This document shows positions 1 through 5,612 of a DNA stretch of 8,161 nucleotides, in pieces. The notes below the pieces were generated by a model. It ran no database searches, was not told where the DNA came from, and worked only from the letters and a program-made list of their open reading frames with translations. Each line of letters starts with the position of its first letter. Position 1 is the stretch's first letter. This stretch comes from an uncultured Candidatus Peregrinibacteria bacterium (lineage in GTDB: Bacteria > Patescibacteriota > Gracilibacteria > Peribacterales > Peribacteraceae), in the NCBI GenBank assembly GCA_913054215.1, contig CAJXJE010000029.1:1-8161 (forward strand). Direction: 5' to 3'. The translations under genes and the position numbers were made by a program.

Positions 1-6
1 CACAGG

Positions 7-579
7 TTAAAGCTTGCACATCTTTCCAGTAGCACCTAAAAAGGGAATGGGATGTTCATATGAAGGTTGATCTGTACATATCCATTTGTGTTTACCCCAC
101 ATATCGATTCCAGGAAAATTTGGATCATTTAGCGGCATATCAAGTCCATCGCAATCACTCTGCCCATTAGGACATTCAGTACATGTACACCCTTTATACG
201 CACACAAAAAATTATCCATGGCAGTCGTCTGGTAAGAAGGTGGTGAGCTAATAGTAGGTCCACTGCCTTGATCTTCACAGCTCCAAATTATACATTCCCA
301 AGGGTCCCAATAACATTCTCCTTCCTGGAGAGTTCCTTCTACGCCACCGAGATTTCCACAGTTATTAGCTGGACCAGCTGAGTAGATAATGACATCTGTA
401 CCACCATCGCCTGTGTAGCAAGTATTGAAAGGAACGGGTATAGGAACAGTCACTAACCCCCCCACAAGAACACTCCCTCGACTACCAGACATCTCTTGTA
501 AGCCCACAGAAAATCCGACTGCCATCCCTAGGAGAACGAAGAGTGAAGTGCCTTTAATGAAATTAGCGGATAATATCAT
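7..579 (-). CDS. Cysteine-rich secreted or membrane-anchored protein, unknown function
   Basis: I do not recognise this 190-residue protein by name. Residues about 7-27 form a hydrophobic stretch after a lysine (FIKGTSLFVLLGMAVGFSVG), which looks like an uncleaved signal anchor or signal peptide. The remainder is hydrophilic and contains 12 cysteines (residues 54, 74, 89, 96, 101, 126, 131, 133, 136, 143, 168, 188), the densest group being C126-C143. That pattern suggests an exported, disulfide-stabilised protein or, less likely, a metal-binding knot. The segment GGLVTVPIPVPFNTC resembles the start of small exported proteins I associate with CPR genomes, but this is a weak impression. The ATG at 577-579 has no Shine-Dalgarno; TACAAT lies 8 nt before it. 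The terminator at 677-704 separates it from the next minus-strand gene, so it is probably transcribed alone. Confidence 0.75.
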   Translation of the reverse strand: MILSANFIKGTSLFVLLGMAVGFSVGLQEMSGSRGSVLVGGLVTVPIPVPFNTCYTGDGGTDVIIYSAGPANNCGNLGGVEGTLQEGECYWDPWECIIWSCEDQGSGPTISSPPSYQTTAMDNFLCAYKGCTCTECPNGQSDCDGLDMPLNDPNFPGIDMWGKHKWICTDQPSYEHPIPFLGATGKMCKL

Positions 580-587
580 CCAAAATA

Positions 588-593
588 ATTGTA
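588..593 (-). promoter_or_regulatory. Putative -10 element (TACAAT) of the cysteine-rich protein gene
   Basis: On the minus strand TACAAT matches the sigma-70 -10 consensus at 5 of 6 positions and ends 8 nt before the ATG at 579. Transcription would start at or next to the start codon, giving a leaderless mRNA. No convincing -35 hexamer is visible. Confidence 0.45.
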
Positions 594-676
594 CTCTTGG
601 CTTTACACCATTAAAAACTCTTTATGTTGCCAAGTAAAAAAAATCCAGTGCTATATAAGGAGTAACAATCTAAACA

Positions 677-704
677 AAACCCCCTCCTGTTACAGAGGGG
701 GTTT
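677..704. terminator. Bidirectional intrinsic terminator
   Basis: A perfect 10-bp stem (AAACCCCCTC at 677-686 with GAGGGGGTTT at 695-704) encloses an 8-nt loop. On the minus strand it is followed by TTTTGTTT, a good U-tract for ending transcripts coming from the recombinase and small ORF. On the plus strand it is followed by ACTTTTCT, so it may also stop read-through in that direction. It separates the cysteine-rich protein gene from the upstream minus-strand genes. Confidence 0.85.
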
Positions 705-774
705 ACTTTTCTATGCGTTAGCTTTTAAGTTCATCTTTGCTTCCCATATCCGCTCGGCAAGCGGAGGGAGAGGG

Positions 775-1029
775 TCAGGGTTTTATATTGATGAGGGAAT
801 CGTCATTACCAATATTCATGTTATCGGAGGATACGGCAGATACTATCGTATTTTTATCACCGATACCGGCGGAGGATTTGACCCCACGTGCTACAACATG
901 CATATTCGCAGATTTCATTGCTTCAGTTAGTTTACGAGCAAGATCAACCTGCAACTTCGCAACATCCAAAGGAGTTTGTTGATCCGGGTTTCTGGGAACA
1001 TAAAAGTGTACGAGGAACTCTCTAGACAT
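775..1029 (-). CDS. Small hypothetical protein (84 aa) downstream of the Xer recombinase
   Basis: This short protein is of unrecognised family. It begins with a beta-strand-like stretch (REFLVHFYVP), continues with an amphipathic helix (about residues 21-43, LDVAKLQVDLARKLTEAMKS) and a second strand (MHVVARGV), and ends in a polar Ser/Asn/Asp-rich tail. The ATG is 34 nt after the recombinase stop. No Shine-Dalgarno is present, but CATAAT lies 8 nt upstream of the ATG, so it may have its own leaderless promoter. The terminator at 677-704 lies just beyond its stop, which fits a real transcription unit ending here. The opposite strand is also open for most of this span and reads like a protease fragment (see findings). 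Composition and context favour the minus-strand gene. Confidence 0.55.
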   Translation of the reverse strand: MSREFLVHFYVPRNPDQQTPLDVAKLQVDLARKLTEAMKSANMHVVARGVKSSAGIGDKNTIVSAVSSDNMNIGNDDSLINIKP

Positions 1030-1037
1030 AGAACAAT

Positions 1038-1043
1038 ATTATG
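1038..1043 (-). promoter_or_regulatory. Putative -10 element (CATAAT) of the small ORF at 775-1029
   Basis: CATAAT on the minus strand matches the -10 consensus at 5 of 6 positions and sits 8 nt before the ATG at 1029, inside the short gap after the recombinase stop codon. This is the same geometry seen at several other starts in the window. Confidence 0.35.
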
Positions 1044-1063
1044 CCACATAAAAGCATTTGTCA

Positions 1064-2023
1064 CTATTTTCCGTGGTGCCTTTTATGTACCTCCTTCAAT
1101 TGAGGATTCGTCACATGCGTATAGATCTGTGTCGTTGAAAGGTCTTTATGACCGAGCATCTCTTGAACAGACCGAAGATCTGCACCATTTCGCAGAAGAT
1201 CCGTCGCAAATGAATGCCTTAACGTGTGTGGCGAAGGATTCGACATAATCCCGGCTGCTCGTGCATACTTCTTAACGACGTTATAGATAGAAATCCGCGA
1301 CAGACGAAAGTTTTCACCAGGTGGTAACTCTTTATTCGCTTTCTCAAAGTTGCGAATAAACAGGGGAGTCAGGTGGTCTAACCGGATCTCGAGATATCTC
1401 TTAAGGCACTCAGCCGCTTTCTCAGAGACAAACACGACACGGATCTTCCCCCGCTTACCACGGACAGAGATCTCAAGGGTAGTAAAGTTTAAGTCATCAG
1501 TGTTTAAGCCACGAAGCTCTGCAAGTCGAAGCCCCGTGGAGAAAAACAGTTCCAAGATCGCCTTATCACGCTTACCCACCTTGGTACTGATGTCCGGAGC
1601 ATCGAGTAACCGATCAAGTTCCTCACGAAACAGCACTTTCACCTTCCGAGGGTCTTCTTTGAACCGCGTAATACGGTCTGGAGGGTACACATCCATCTCT
1701 TCTTCGATAATAAGATACTTCAGGAACGCTCGAACGATGGTTAAGTGGTGATTTTTGGTTCTGATAGCGAGTTCTCCATCAGCTCTTGTTCTGTAACTGT
1801 GTAATGCGGACTTATACATCCTCATTGTCGCTTTAGACACCTCAGCAGGGGAGGAAACACCCCCGAGTTCTATGTACATATTCAGGGACTGTCTATAAGT
1901 AGAGATAGTCAGAGGGGATTTGTTTTCTTCTGCTTTAAGGAACACTAAGTATCTATCAATTGCGGTGCACAGTTCGTTTTCCGCTACAGCTTGCCGCTTA
2001 CCTGTTGGGGGAGAGTTATCCAC
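1064..2023 (-). CDS. xer: Tyrosine site-specific recombinase, XerC/XerD type
   Basis: Chromosome-dimer-resolution type recombinase of 319 residues, close to the usual Xer length of about 300. An N-terminal SAM-like core-binding domain (about 15-110) precedes the catalytic domain (about 125-315). All catalytic residues are visible: Arg166 in STGLRLAEL, Lys193 in the GKRGKIR beta-hairpin, His266 and Arg269 in PHTLRHSFAT, His292 in LGHKDLSTTQIYTH and nucleophile Tyr301. The enzyme should therefore cut and rejoin DNA through a 3'-phosphotyrosine link. The start is GTG (2021-2023), with AGGA 6 nt upstream; TAGGAT there could instead act as a -10 element. Immediately upstream lies a dif-like site, so the likely role is Xer recombination at the replication terminus under FtsK control. 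Whether a second Xer exists elsewhere in the genome cannot be seen. An integrase of a mobile element is less likely, as no other mobile genes are nearby. Confidence 0.93.
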   Translation of the reverse strand: MDNSPPTGKRQAVAENELCTAIDRYLVFLKAEENKSPLTISTYRQSLNMYIELGGVSSPAEVSKATMRMYKSALHSYRTRADGELAIRTKNHHLTIVRAFLKYLIIEEEMDVYPPDRITRFKEDPRKVKVLFREELDRLLDAPDISTKVGKRDKAILELFFSTGLRLAELRGLNTDDLNFTTLEISVRGKRGKIRVVFVSEKAAECLKRYLEIRLDHLTPLFIRNFEKANKELPPGENFRLSRISIYNVVKKYARAAGIMSNPSPHTLRHSFATDLLRNGADLRSVQEMLGHKDLSTTQIYTHVTNPQLKEVHKRHHGK

Positions 2024-2029
2024 AATTTA

Positions 2030-2033
2030 TCCT
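2030..2033 (-). promoter_or_regulatory. Shine-Dalgarno AGGA for the recombinase GTG start
   Basis: On the minus strand AGGA stands 6 nt before the GTG at 2023 and supports this non-ATG start. It directly abuts the dif-like site. It is the only start in the window with a usable Shine-Dalgarno, although the hexamer TAGGAT can also be read as a -10 element. Confidence 0.5.
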
Positions 2034-2061
2034 ACTTATCATAATGCATTTTATGTTAACT
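2034..2061 (+). other. dif: dif-like Xer recombination site
   Basis: Twenty-eight bases have the dif architecture: left arm ACTTATCATAA (2034-2044), 6-bp central region TGCATT (2045-2050), right arm TTATGTTAACT (2051-2061). The arms are inverted copies at 9 of 11 positions. The right arm differs by one base from the E. coli XerD arm as I recall it (TTATGTTAAAT) and by one from the B. subtilis arm (TTATGTAAACT). The left arm starts ACTT as in B. subtilis and ends CATAA as in E. coli. The whole site matches each of those dif sites at about 20 of 28 positions. It lies 10 bp upstream of an Xer gene, as Xer and dif are linked in some single-recombinase systems. This marks the window as the replication terminus. 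Confidence 0.85.
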
Positions 2062-2200
2062 ACCTATTGACATTGTAAAGCGTTCAGCGATTTGTAGATT
2101 GAATACCAAATTTATAGGTAATTCGGAAAATTGATGCAAAGTATTCTTACTATCCCCCGAAATACGTACTACCAATATGACCACTTCCGTGTACTTGTAC

Positions 2201-2216
2201 CCGAGATACTTCTCGG
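2201..2216. repeat. Short perfect hairpin (6-bp stem, TACT loop)
   Basis: CCGAGA (2201-2206) pairs with TCTCGG (2211-2216). On the plus strand it is followed by only CTTT, so it is at best a weak terminator. Function unknown. Confidence 0.4.
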
Positions 2217-2251
2217 CTTTACGCACTGTACCGCTGTGTGACTACACCCCC

Positions 2252-2259
2252 CCCTACCC
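2252..2259 (-). other. KOPS-like octamer GGGTAGGG, copy 1
   Basis: The minus strand reads GGGTAGGG and fits the FtsK-orienting consensus GGGNAGGG of E. coli. Read 5' to 3' it points towards the dif-like site, whose edge is about 190 bp away. It is part of a longer shared sequence, GGGTAGGGG on the minus strand. Confidence 0.5.
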
Positions 2260-2280
2260 CACCGGTATGGGTGAACGATT

Positions 2281-2297
2281 GAACACATTTTTTGTTC
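2281..2297. repeat. Inverted repeat GAACA/TGTTC, first GAACACATT copy
   Basis: GAACA (2281-2285) and TGTTC (2293-2297) are inverted around a T-rich spacer. The unit begins with GAACACATT, repeated at 2355-2363 inside a second inverted repeat. A pair of related dyads upstream of the small ORF at 2438 could be an operator. The spacing between GAAC and GTTC (9 nt) does not fit the Gram-positive LexA box (4 nt). Confidence 0.35.
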
Positions 2298-2350
2298 TAT
2301 CTCAATAATACAATTCTCTCAAATCGGCTAATAGATAAAGAATTTGGCAT

Positions 2351-2374
2351 CTTAGAACACATTCGCGTTCTAAG
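2351..2374. repeat. Perfect 8-bp inverted repeat CTTAGAAC/GTTCTAAG, second GAACACATT copy
   Basis: CTTAGAAC (2351-2358) is perfectly inverted as GTTCTAAG (2367-2374) around an 8-nt loop. It contains the second GAACACATT copy. It is followed on the plus strand by CGTTTTG, too little for a confident terminator. It lies 63 bp upstream of the ATG at 2438 and could be a repressor or activator site. Confidence 0.45.
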
Positions 2375-2391
2375 CGTTTTGAGTACTTTTC

Positions 2392-2405
2392 AGGGGAAAA
2401 CCCCT
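2392..2405. repeat. Tight hairpin AGGGG-AAAA-CCCCT
   Basis: A 5-bp perfect stem with an AAAA loop lies 32 bp upstream of the small ORF start at 2438. There is no U-tract on either side, so a terminator role is unlikely. Confidence 0.35.
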
Positions 2406-2425
2406 TCAGGCTAGCCATTTTCACG

Positions 2426-2431
2426 TATGCT
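2426..2431 (+). promoter_or_regulatory. Putative -10 element (TATGCT) of the 65-aa ORF
   Basis: TATGCT keeps the three most conserved -10 positions (T1, A2, T6) and ends 6 nt before the ATG at 2438. This matches the leaderless geometry of other starts here. No clear -35 is visible. Confidence 0.3.
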
Positions 2432-2437
2432 TTTGGT

Positions 2438-2635
2438 ATGGAGATCCCCCAACACATCCTCGATGGTGATGGAGCAGCGAAAGCGGTGTATCTTGCTTCG
2501 CTCATGTGCCCCGAAGTTCAGGTAACATTCGGTACTGATCAAAGGTTTACCTTTGGGGAAATTGCTTCTTTGATGTCACAAAATAGTGGCGTAGGAGCAC
2601 TGGTAAATGATCGAGTAGATGAACTGATGGAATAA
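2438..2635 (+). CDS. Small hypothetical protein (65 aa) near dif
   Basis: I do not recognise this family. The codons show strong coding bias: G is frequent at first positions (GAT GGT GAT GGA GCA GCG), and the product is a balanced acidic protein without membrane segments. The C-terminal half (RFTFGEIASLMSQNSG, then VNDRVDELME) suggests helices. The frame stays open upstream to 2339 with no ATG, GTG or TTG, so the ATG at 2438 is the only usual start. A -10-like TATGCT sits 6 nt before it and there is no Shine-Dalgarno. The gene converges on the membrane protein gene, whose stop begins 13 bp after this one. A minus-strand ORF across 2302-2505 competes for part of the span but lacks start signals. 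Confidence 0.5.
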   Translation: MEIPQHILDGDGAAKAVYLASLMCPEVQVTFGTDQRFTFGEIASLMSQNSGVGALVNDRVDELME

Positions 2636-2648
2636 ATACGTGTTCCTA

Positions 2649-4244
2649 CTACCTCATCACCGGTTCTATAACGATGCTTGTCGGGATAGACGGTAGATAC
2701 CGATTCCAAAACGGCCACACGAAAACTTCTGCTCTTTTGACTTCTGGATAGTTAGTGACAATGCGCTCGGCGTCATCTTTATGAAGCCCCGTCACATTGT
2801 CGCGAACTTTTTTGGCAAAGACCGCTCCCGTCGGCGACAGCGGATCTAAAATATGTTGCACGGTACCAGACAAGTCCACCGTCAGCTTGATCCATGAGAA
2901 GTCATCTTCGTAATCGATAACGTGAGCAACAAGACGCGAAAGATCCAAAGTATGTTCAAGAAGCCTCTTGCCATCACCAACATGCGTCCTGAGTTCACGA
3001 CTCAGCATGTTTAAGACTCCCTGCGTGTCATACGCATACATGGTGTAGATGATACTTCCTTCTATAGGCACACTTTTTATAGGAAAACCCATAAATTGAG
3101 TGGGCATAACAAAGTCCACGTACTCTACCATAGTCAACTCTTCGTAGTGCAGCAGTTCTATAAACATTTCATCACTTGCTACATTGAGTATATCTCGCTG
3201 CTCATTAACGAGTCTCTTCGCCTCCGCAAGTAACTCTGTTTTGATCTGCTTTTTACCAATCGTTAGATCATTTTCTGAGAGTACGGTGCGATATTCACTG
3301 TGGCCTCCCTCGCCCTCCTGCGTATTGACGGCATACACCAGTTGCTGCTCATCATACGAAAGCCCGGGCAAGTACCACTTAAGATCTGCAGGCACATTCC
3401 CACGCTCTCCGACAATCTCTCCGTACAAGTCCTCGGGTTCTGCTTCTGCCATAACAAGCACCTCATCGAGAGGTTCTATCTTGATGGAGTCTCGAAGCCG
3501 AAAGGTCATACCCGCTTGGTTACGCACTCGAGTACCCGTTTTCAACCAATAGATTTCATCGGAGTGGTTGATGACATTCATTGTCGTAGTGGCATTCTTC
3601 CCGATGAACTCACGACTGATTTGGTCGAACGTAATCGTACGATCGATGCGTACAGTGATCTCTATAAGATCCATCACCCGTACACGCTTCGGCAGATCTA
3701 CCACTGCACCAGATTGTGCCAAGAAGATGTTTGCCGTCTGAGAGATGGTATCTTCTCGGGGCCACACCGTAATCGTTGCAGACGGAAGCAGCCGAAAGAT
3801 AACGAACAGGAAGAGAAATGTACTCACGCCCATCAGTGCCCATATACGCAGCTTCGGAAGACTGAGTAGTCCCATCGATTGTAATCGAGACCTCAGCTGT
3901 TGCCGCCAGATATGTGGCTGAAATTCTCGAAGCGCGTCGTCGAGCTGATCACTATCACGGAGGAATTTTTTTAGATCCGCCACAGACTCAATAACACGGA
4001 TACCCTTCGACCGTGCTCCGCGTACAAGAATCGTATTTTTAGAAGCAATGCGCAGACGCGTAGAGAACTTCTTACACACACTCATCATGCGCTTTCTGGC
4101 TTCTTTCTCTTTAGTCAGCTGAAGTTCTAACTCCGAAAACACCACCAGAATCTCCCCCTTTGTTTCCGTGATACGACGCTCAAACGACGCAAGGGATTCC
4201 CCTTGGTCGGGAAAGAGCACAGTGATGTTAGAAGAGGAATGCAT
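2649..4244 (-). CDS. Membrane-anchored protein resembling the CPR 'baseplate J/gp47 family' type
   Basis: This 531-residue protein has a cytoplasmic-type N-domain (about 1-130) whose segment GEILVVFSELELQLTKEKEA, followed by RLRIASKNTILVRGARSKGI, looks like an alternating beta/alpha fold. One transmembrane helix follows (133-153, RIWALMGVSTFLFLFVIFRLL). The long beta-rich remainder begins ATITVWPREDTISQTANI and contains TTTMNVINHSDEIYWLKTGT and, at the end, TNYPEVKRAEVFVWPFWNRY (498-517). The order (N-domain, one TM, 'tVwP', 'TRvrn..G..FRL', 'NYPEv..aeV..WPFW..r.P') is, from memory, typical of CPR proteins annotated baseplate J-like. Their function is not established; cell-envelope anchoring is an inference. 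The ATG is 10 bp after the phosphoglycerate kinase stop and has no Shine-Dalgarno, so it is probably cotranscribed and coupled with that gene. Confidence 0.7.
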   Translation of the reverse strand: MHSSSNITVLFPDQGESLASFERRITETKGEILVVFSELELQLTKEKEARKRMMSVCKKFSTRLRIASKNTILVRGARSKGIRVIESVADLKKFLRDSDQLDDALREFQPHIWRQQLRSRLQSMGLLSLPKLRIWALMGVSTFLFLFVIFRLLPSATITVWPREDTISQTANIFLAQSGAVVDLPKRVRVMDLIEITVRIDRTITFDQISREFIGKNATTTMNVINHSDEIYWLKTGTRVRNQAGMTFRLRDSIKIEPLDEVLVMAEAEPEDLYGEIVGERGNVPADLKWYLPGLSYDEQQLVYAVNTQEGEGGHSEYRTVLSENDLTIGKKQIKTELLAEAKRLVNEQRDILNVASDEMFIELLHYEELTMVEYVDFVMPTQFMGFPIKSVPIEGSIIYTMYAYDTQGVLNMLSRELRTHVGDGKRLLEHTLDLSRLVAHVIDYEDDFSWIKLTVDLSGTVQHILDPLSPTGAVFAKKVRDNVTGLHKDDAERIVTNYPEVKRAEVFVWPFWNRYLPSIPTSIVIEPVMR

Positions 4245-4254
4245 ACAGACGACT

Positions 4255-5457
4255 TTAACCCATCAAAGCCTCCAAAGCCGGAAGCTTCTTTCCGGAGATA
4301 AAGTCTAACATAGCACCACCCGCTGTGCTGACAAACGTATAGGCATCTAGGGAATATCCATAACGCTCATGAAAATCGAGTGTATCTCCTCCTCCAATGA
4401 TACTCGTTGCCCCCCTCGCCGTCGCATCTCGGATGGCATCGGCAATAGCTTTCGTTCCAGCAGCAAACTTGCCTACCTCAAACATACCCATCGGGCCATT
4501 CCAGAGAATAGTCTTAGAAGCAGCGATGATTTGTACGTAATGAGCAATGGTCCGAGGCCCTATATCAAACATCGCTACCCCATCGGGGATAGCATCAACG
4601 TCTACTTCGGATATTTCACCAGATGGATCTACAGCACACACACCATCTACAGGAAGATGAATCTTCGCATTTTCAATACTGCTACTTTCTGCGAGAATCT
4701 CTTCCCCCTTCGCAACGAACTCTTCATCCACCTTACTGGTGCCTACATCTTTACCAGATGCGAGCAGCATCGTATTGGCAACGCCTCCACCCACAAGAAT
4801 GTCGTCACCTTGATCCAGGAACTGATGGATGACGGGGATTTTAGTCTCCATCTTCAGCCCAGAAATAATAAGGGTAACTGGTTGAACTGGAGTTTTGGTT
4901 ATTTTTGAGAGGCCTTCGACTTCTTGCTGTACATTCAGACCCATATATTTTTCACCTATAAACTTCGGCACGGAGGTCATCGACGCATGGTCGCGATGGC
5001 AATTGGTAAAGGCATCATTCACATAGACATCAGCAAGTGATGCAAGTGTCTTGCCCAGTGCATCTCGCTCGGACTCATCTTCGCTCTTCTCTGCTCTTTC
5101 AAAACGCAAGTTTTCGAGAAGGAGTACCTCCCCCGCTTTGAGTGTAGCTGACATTGCTATAGCATCCTCTCCATCACACTTGTCGGCAAATGGTACTTTC
5201 ACCCCCAAAAGCGTTTGTAACACGGGGACTAGCGGCTTCTGTGAAAACTCGGGGTTGGGCTCTCCTTTTGGCCTCCCCTGATGCGCTATTAAAATAAGGG
5301 AAGCACCATGATCTAAAATGTACTTCATCGTTGGTACCACTGCATCAATACGGGTAGTGTCGTGTACCTTGCCATCTTCTATCGGTACGTCAAACCCTGC
5401 TCTAAGGAGTACCTTTTTGCCTTCGAGATTTGCTTGGTTAAGTGTGGGTAGTTGCAT
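4255..5457 (-). CDS. pgk: Phosphoglycerate kinase
   Basis: Catalyses phosphate transfer between 1,3-bisphosphoglycerate and ADP in glycolysis; cytosolic monomer. At 400 residues it has normal family length and both lobes. N-lobe 3-phosphoglycerate contacts are visible: Arg19, Arg36 in HDTTRI, His59 and Arg62 in AHQGRPKG, Arg118 in LLLENLRFE, and VNDAFTNCHRDHASM with His154/Arg155. The nucleotide lobe has Lys202 and Lys206 in SGLKMETK, GGGVANTML (223-231), NGPMGMFE (320-327, Glu327), GGGD (355-358) and STAGGAMLDF. The usual RxDFNVP motif reads RAGFDVP, with Asp to Gly and Asn to Asp changes at substrate-contact positions. It is followed 10 bp later by the baseplate-J-like gene. The ATG lacks a Shine-Dalgarno; CACAAT lies 6 nt upstream and a fuller promoter may lie at 5546-5572. 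Confidence 0.97.
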   Translation of the reverse strand: MQLPTLNQANLEGKKVLLRAGFDVPIEDGKVHDTTRIDAVVPTMKYILDHGASLILIAHQGRPKGEPNPEFSQKPLVPVLQTLLGVKVPFADKCDGEDAIAMSATLKAGEVLLLENLRFERAEKSEDESERDALGKTLASLADVYVNDAFTNCHRDHASMTSVPKFIGEKYMGLNVQQEVEGLSKITKTPVQPVTLIISGLKMETKIPVIHQFLDQGDDILVGGGVANTMLLASGKDVGTSKVDEEFVAKGEEILAESSSIENAKIHLPVDGVCAVDPSGEISEVDVDAIPDGVAMFDIGPRTIAHYVQIIAASKTILWNGPMGMFEVGKFAAGTKAIADAIRDATARGATSIIGGGDTLDFHERYGYSLDAYTFVSTAGGAMLDFISGKKLPALEALMG

Positions 5458-5496
5458 GGTCTTATTGTGGTGATTATGTGTTCAGATGCAAGTACA

Positions 5497-5514
5497 GAAT
5501 CCTTTACAGGATTC
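5497..5514. repeat. Inverted repeat GAATCC/GGATTC upstream of pgk
   Basis: A perfect 6-bp dyad with a 6-nt spacer ends 40 bp before the pgk ATG. No U-tract follows on the minus strand, so it is not a normal terminator. It could be an operator or a leader hairpin if transcription begins at the upstream promoter. Confidence 0.35.
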
Positions 5515-5545
5515 CGAAGTGGATAGTGCAAAACGGAAAGCAGAA

Positions 5546-5572
5546 AATATACTTTAATGCTTTTATTTTCAA
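5546..5572 (-). promoter_or_regulatory. Candidate sigma-70 type promoter for pgk and the downstream gene
   Basis: On the minus strand TTGAAA (5567-5572, 5/6 to the -35 consensus) and TATATT (5546-5551, 5/6 to the -10) are separated by 15 bp, shorter than the ideal 17. The surroundings are A+T-rich. If used, it would give a leader of about 80 nt that includes the dyad at 5497-5514. Confidence 0.35.
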
Positions 5573-5592
5573 TTTCCATTTTCCATTTTCCA
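5573..5592. repeat. Short tandem repeat, about 2.9 copies of TTTCCAT
   Basis: The 7-bp unit TTTCCAT occurs almost three times in tandem between the AroE-like stop and pgk. It adds to the A-rich tract (TGGAAAA on the minus strand) just upstream of the candidate pgk promoter. Function unknown. Confidence 0.5.
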
Positions 5593-5604
5593 CTTCTGGC
5601 CCTC

Positions 5605-5612
5605 CCCTACCC
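5605..5612 (-). other. KOPS-like octamer GGGTAGGG, copy 2
   Basis: The minus strand reads GGGTAGGG, includes the TAG stop of the AroE-like gene and points towards dif. The flanking base extends the match to the same GGGTAGGGG seen in copies 1 and 3. Confidence 0.45.

Larger units (their letters stand above)
2062..2437. other. Gene-poor intergenic region beside dif
   Basis: No convincing gene lies here. The stretch holds a run of eight C followed by a KOPS-like octamer (2252-2259), a small hairpin at 2201-2216 (CCGAGA, loop TACT, TCTCGG), two related inverted repeats around GAACACATT (2281-2297 and 2351-2374) and a tight hairpin AGGGG-AAAA-CCCCT (2392-2405). No tRNA-like T-loop or cloverleaf was found. 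The density of inverted repeats suggests regulatory or DNA-structural content. Confidence 0.6.

Noticed and set aside
1064..2023. Recombinase as the integrase of a prophage or integrative element
   Set aside because: No phage, plasmid, excisionase or tRNA attachment site is visible. The adjacent dif-like site and KOPS-like octamers explain it better as a chromosomal Xer.
2067..2072. Perfect -35 hexamer TTGACA on the plus strand beside dif
   Set aside because: No acceptable -10 lies 16-18 bp downstream and no gene follows for over 300 bp.
2281..2374. GAAC...GTTC dyads as LexA/SOS boxes
   Set aside because: The gaps between GAAC and GTTC are 9 and 8 nt, whereas the Gram-positive LexA box has 4, and the downstream ORF is not a recognisable SOS gene.
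2302..2505. Minus-strand ORF (67 aa, or 38 aa from the ATG at 2418) opposite the 65-aa ORF
   Set aside because: No Shine-Dalgarno and no -10-like hexamer at the right distance from either ATG. It crosses two inverted repeats, and base periodicity favours the plus-strand frame.
3300..3869. Long open plus frame (189 aa) inside the membrane protein gene
   Set aside because: It is antisense to a well-supported coding region, shows no motifs and has a composition typical of a shadow frame.
4369..4908. Long open plus frame (179 aa) inside pgk
   Set aside because: It is antisense to an unambiguous pgk gene, and the sequence looks non-protein-like.
5497..5514. GAATCC/GGATTC hairpin as a terminator after the AroE-like gene
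   Set aside because: The stem is only 6 bp and no U-tract follows on the minus strand.
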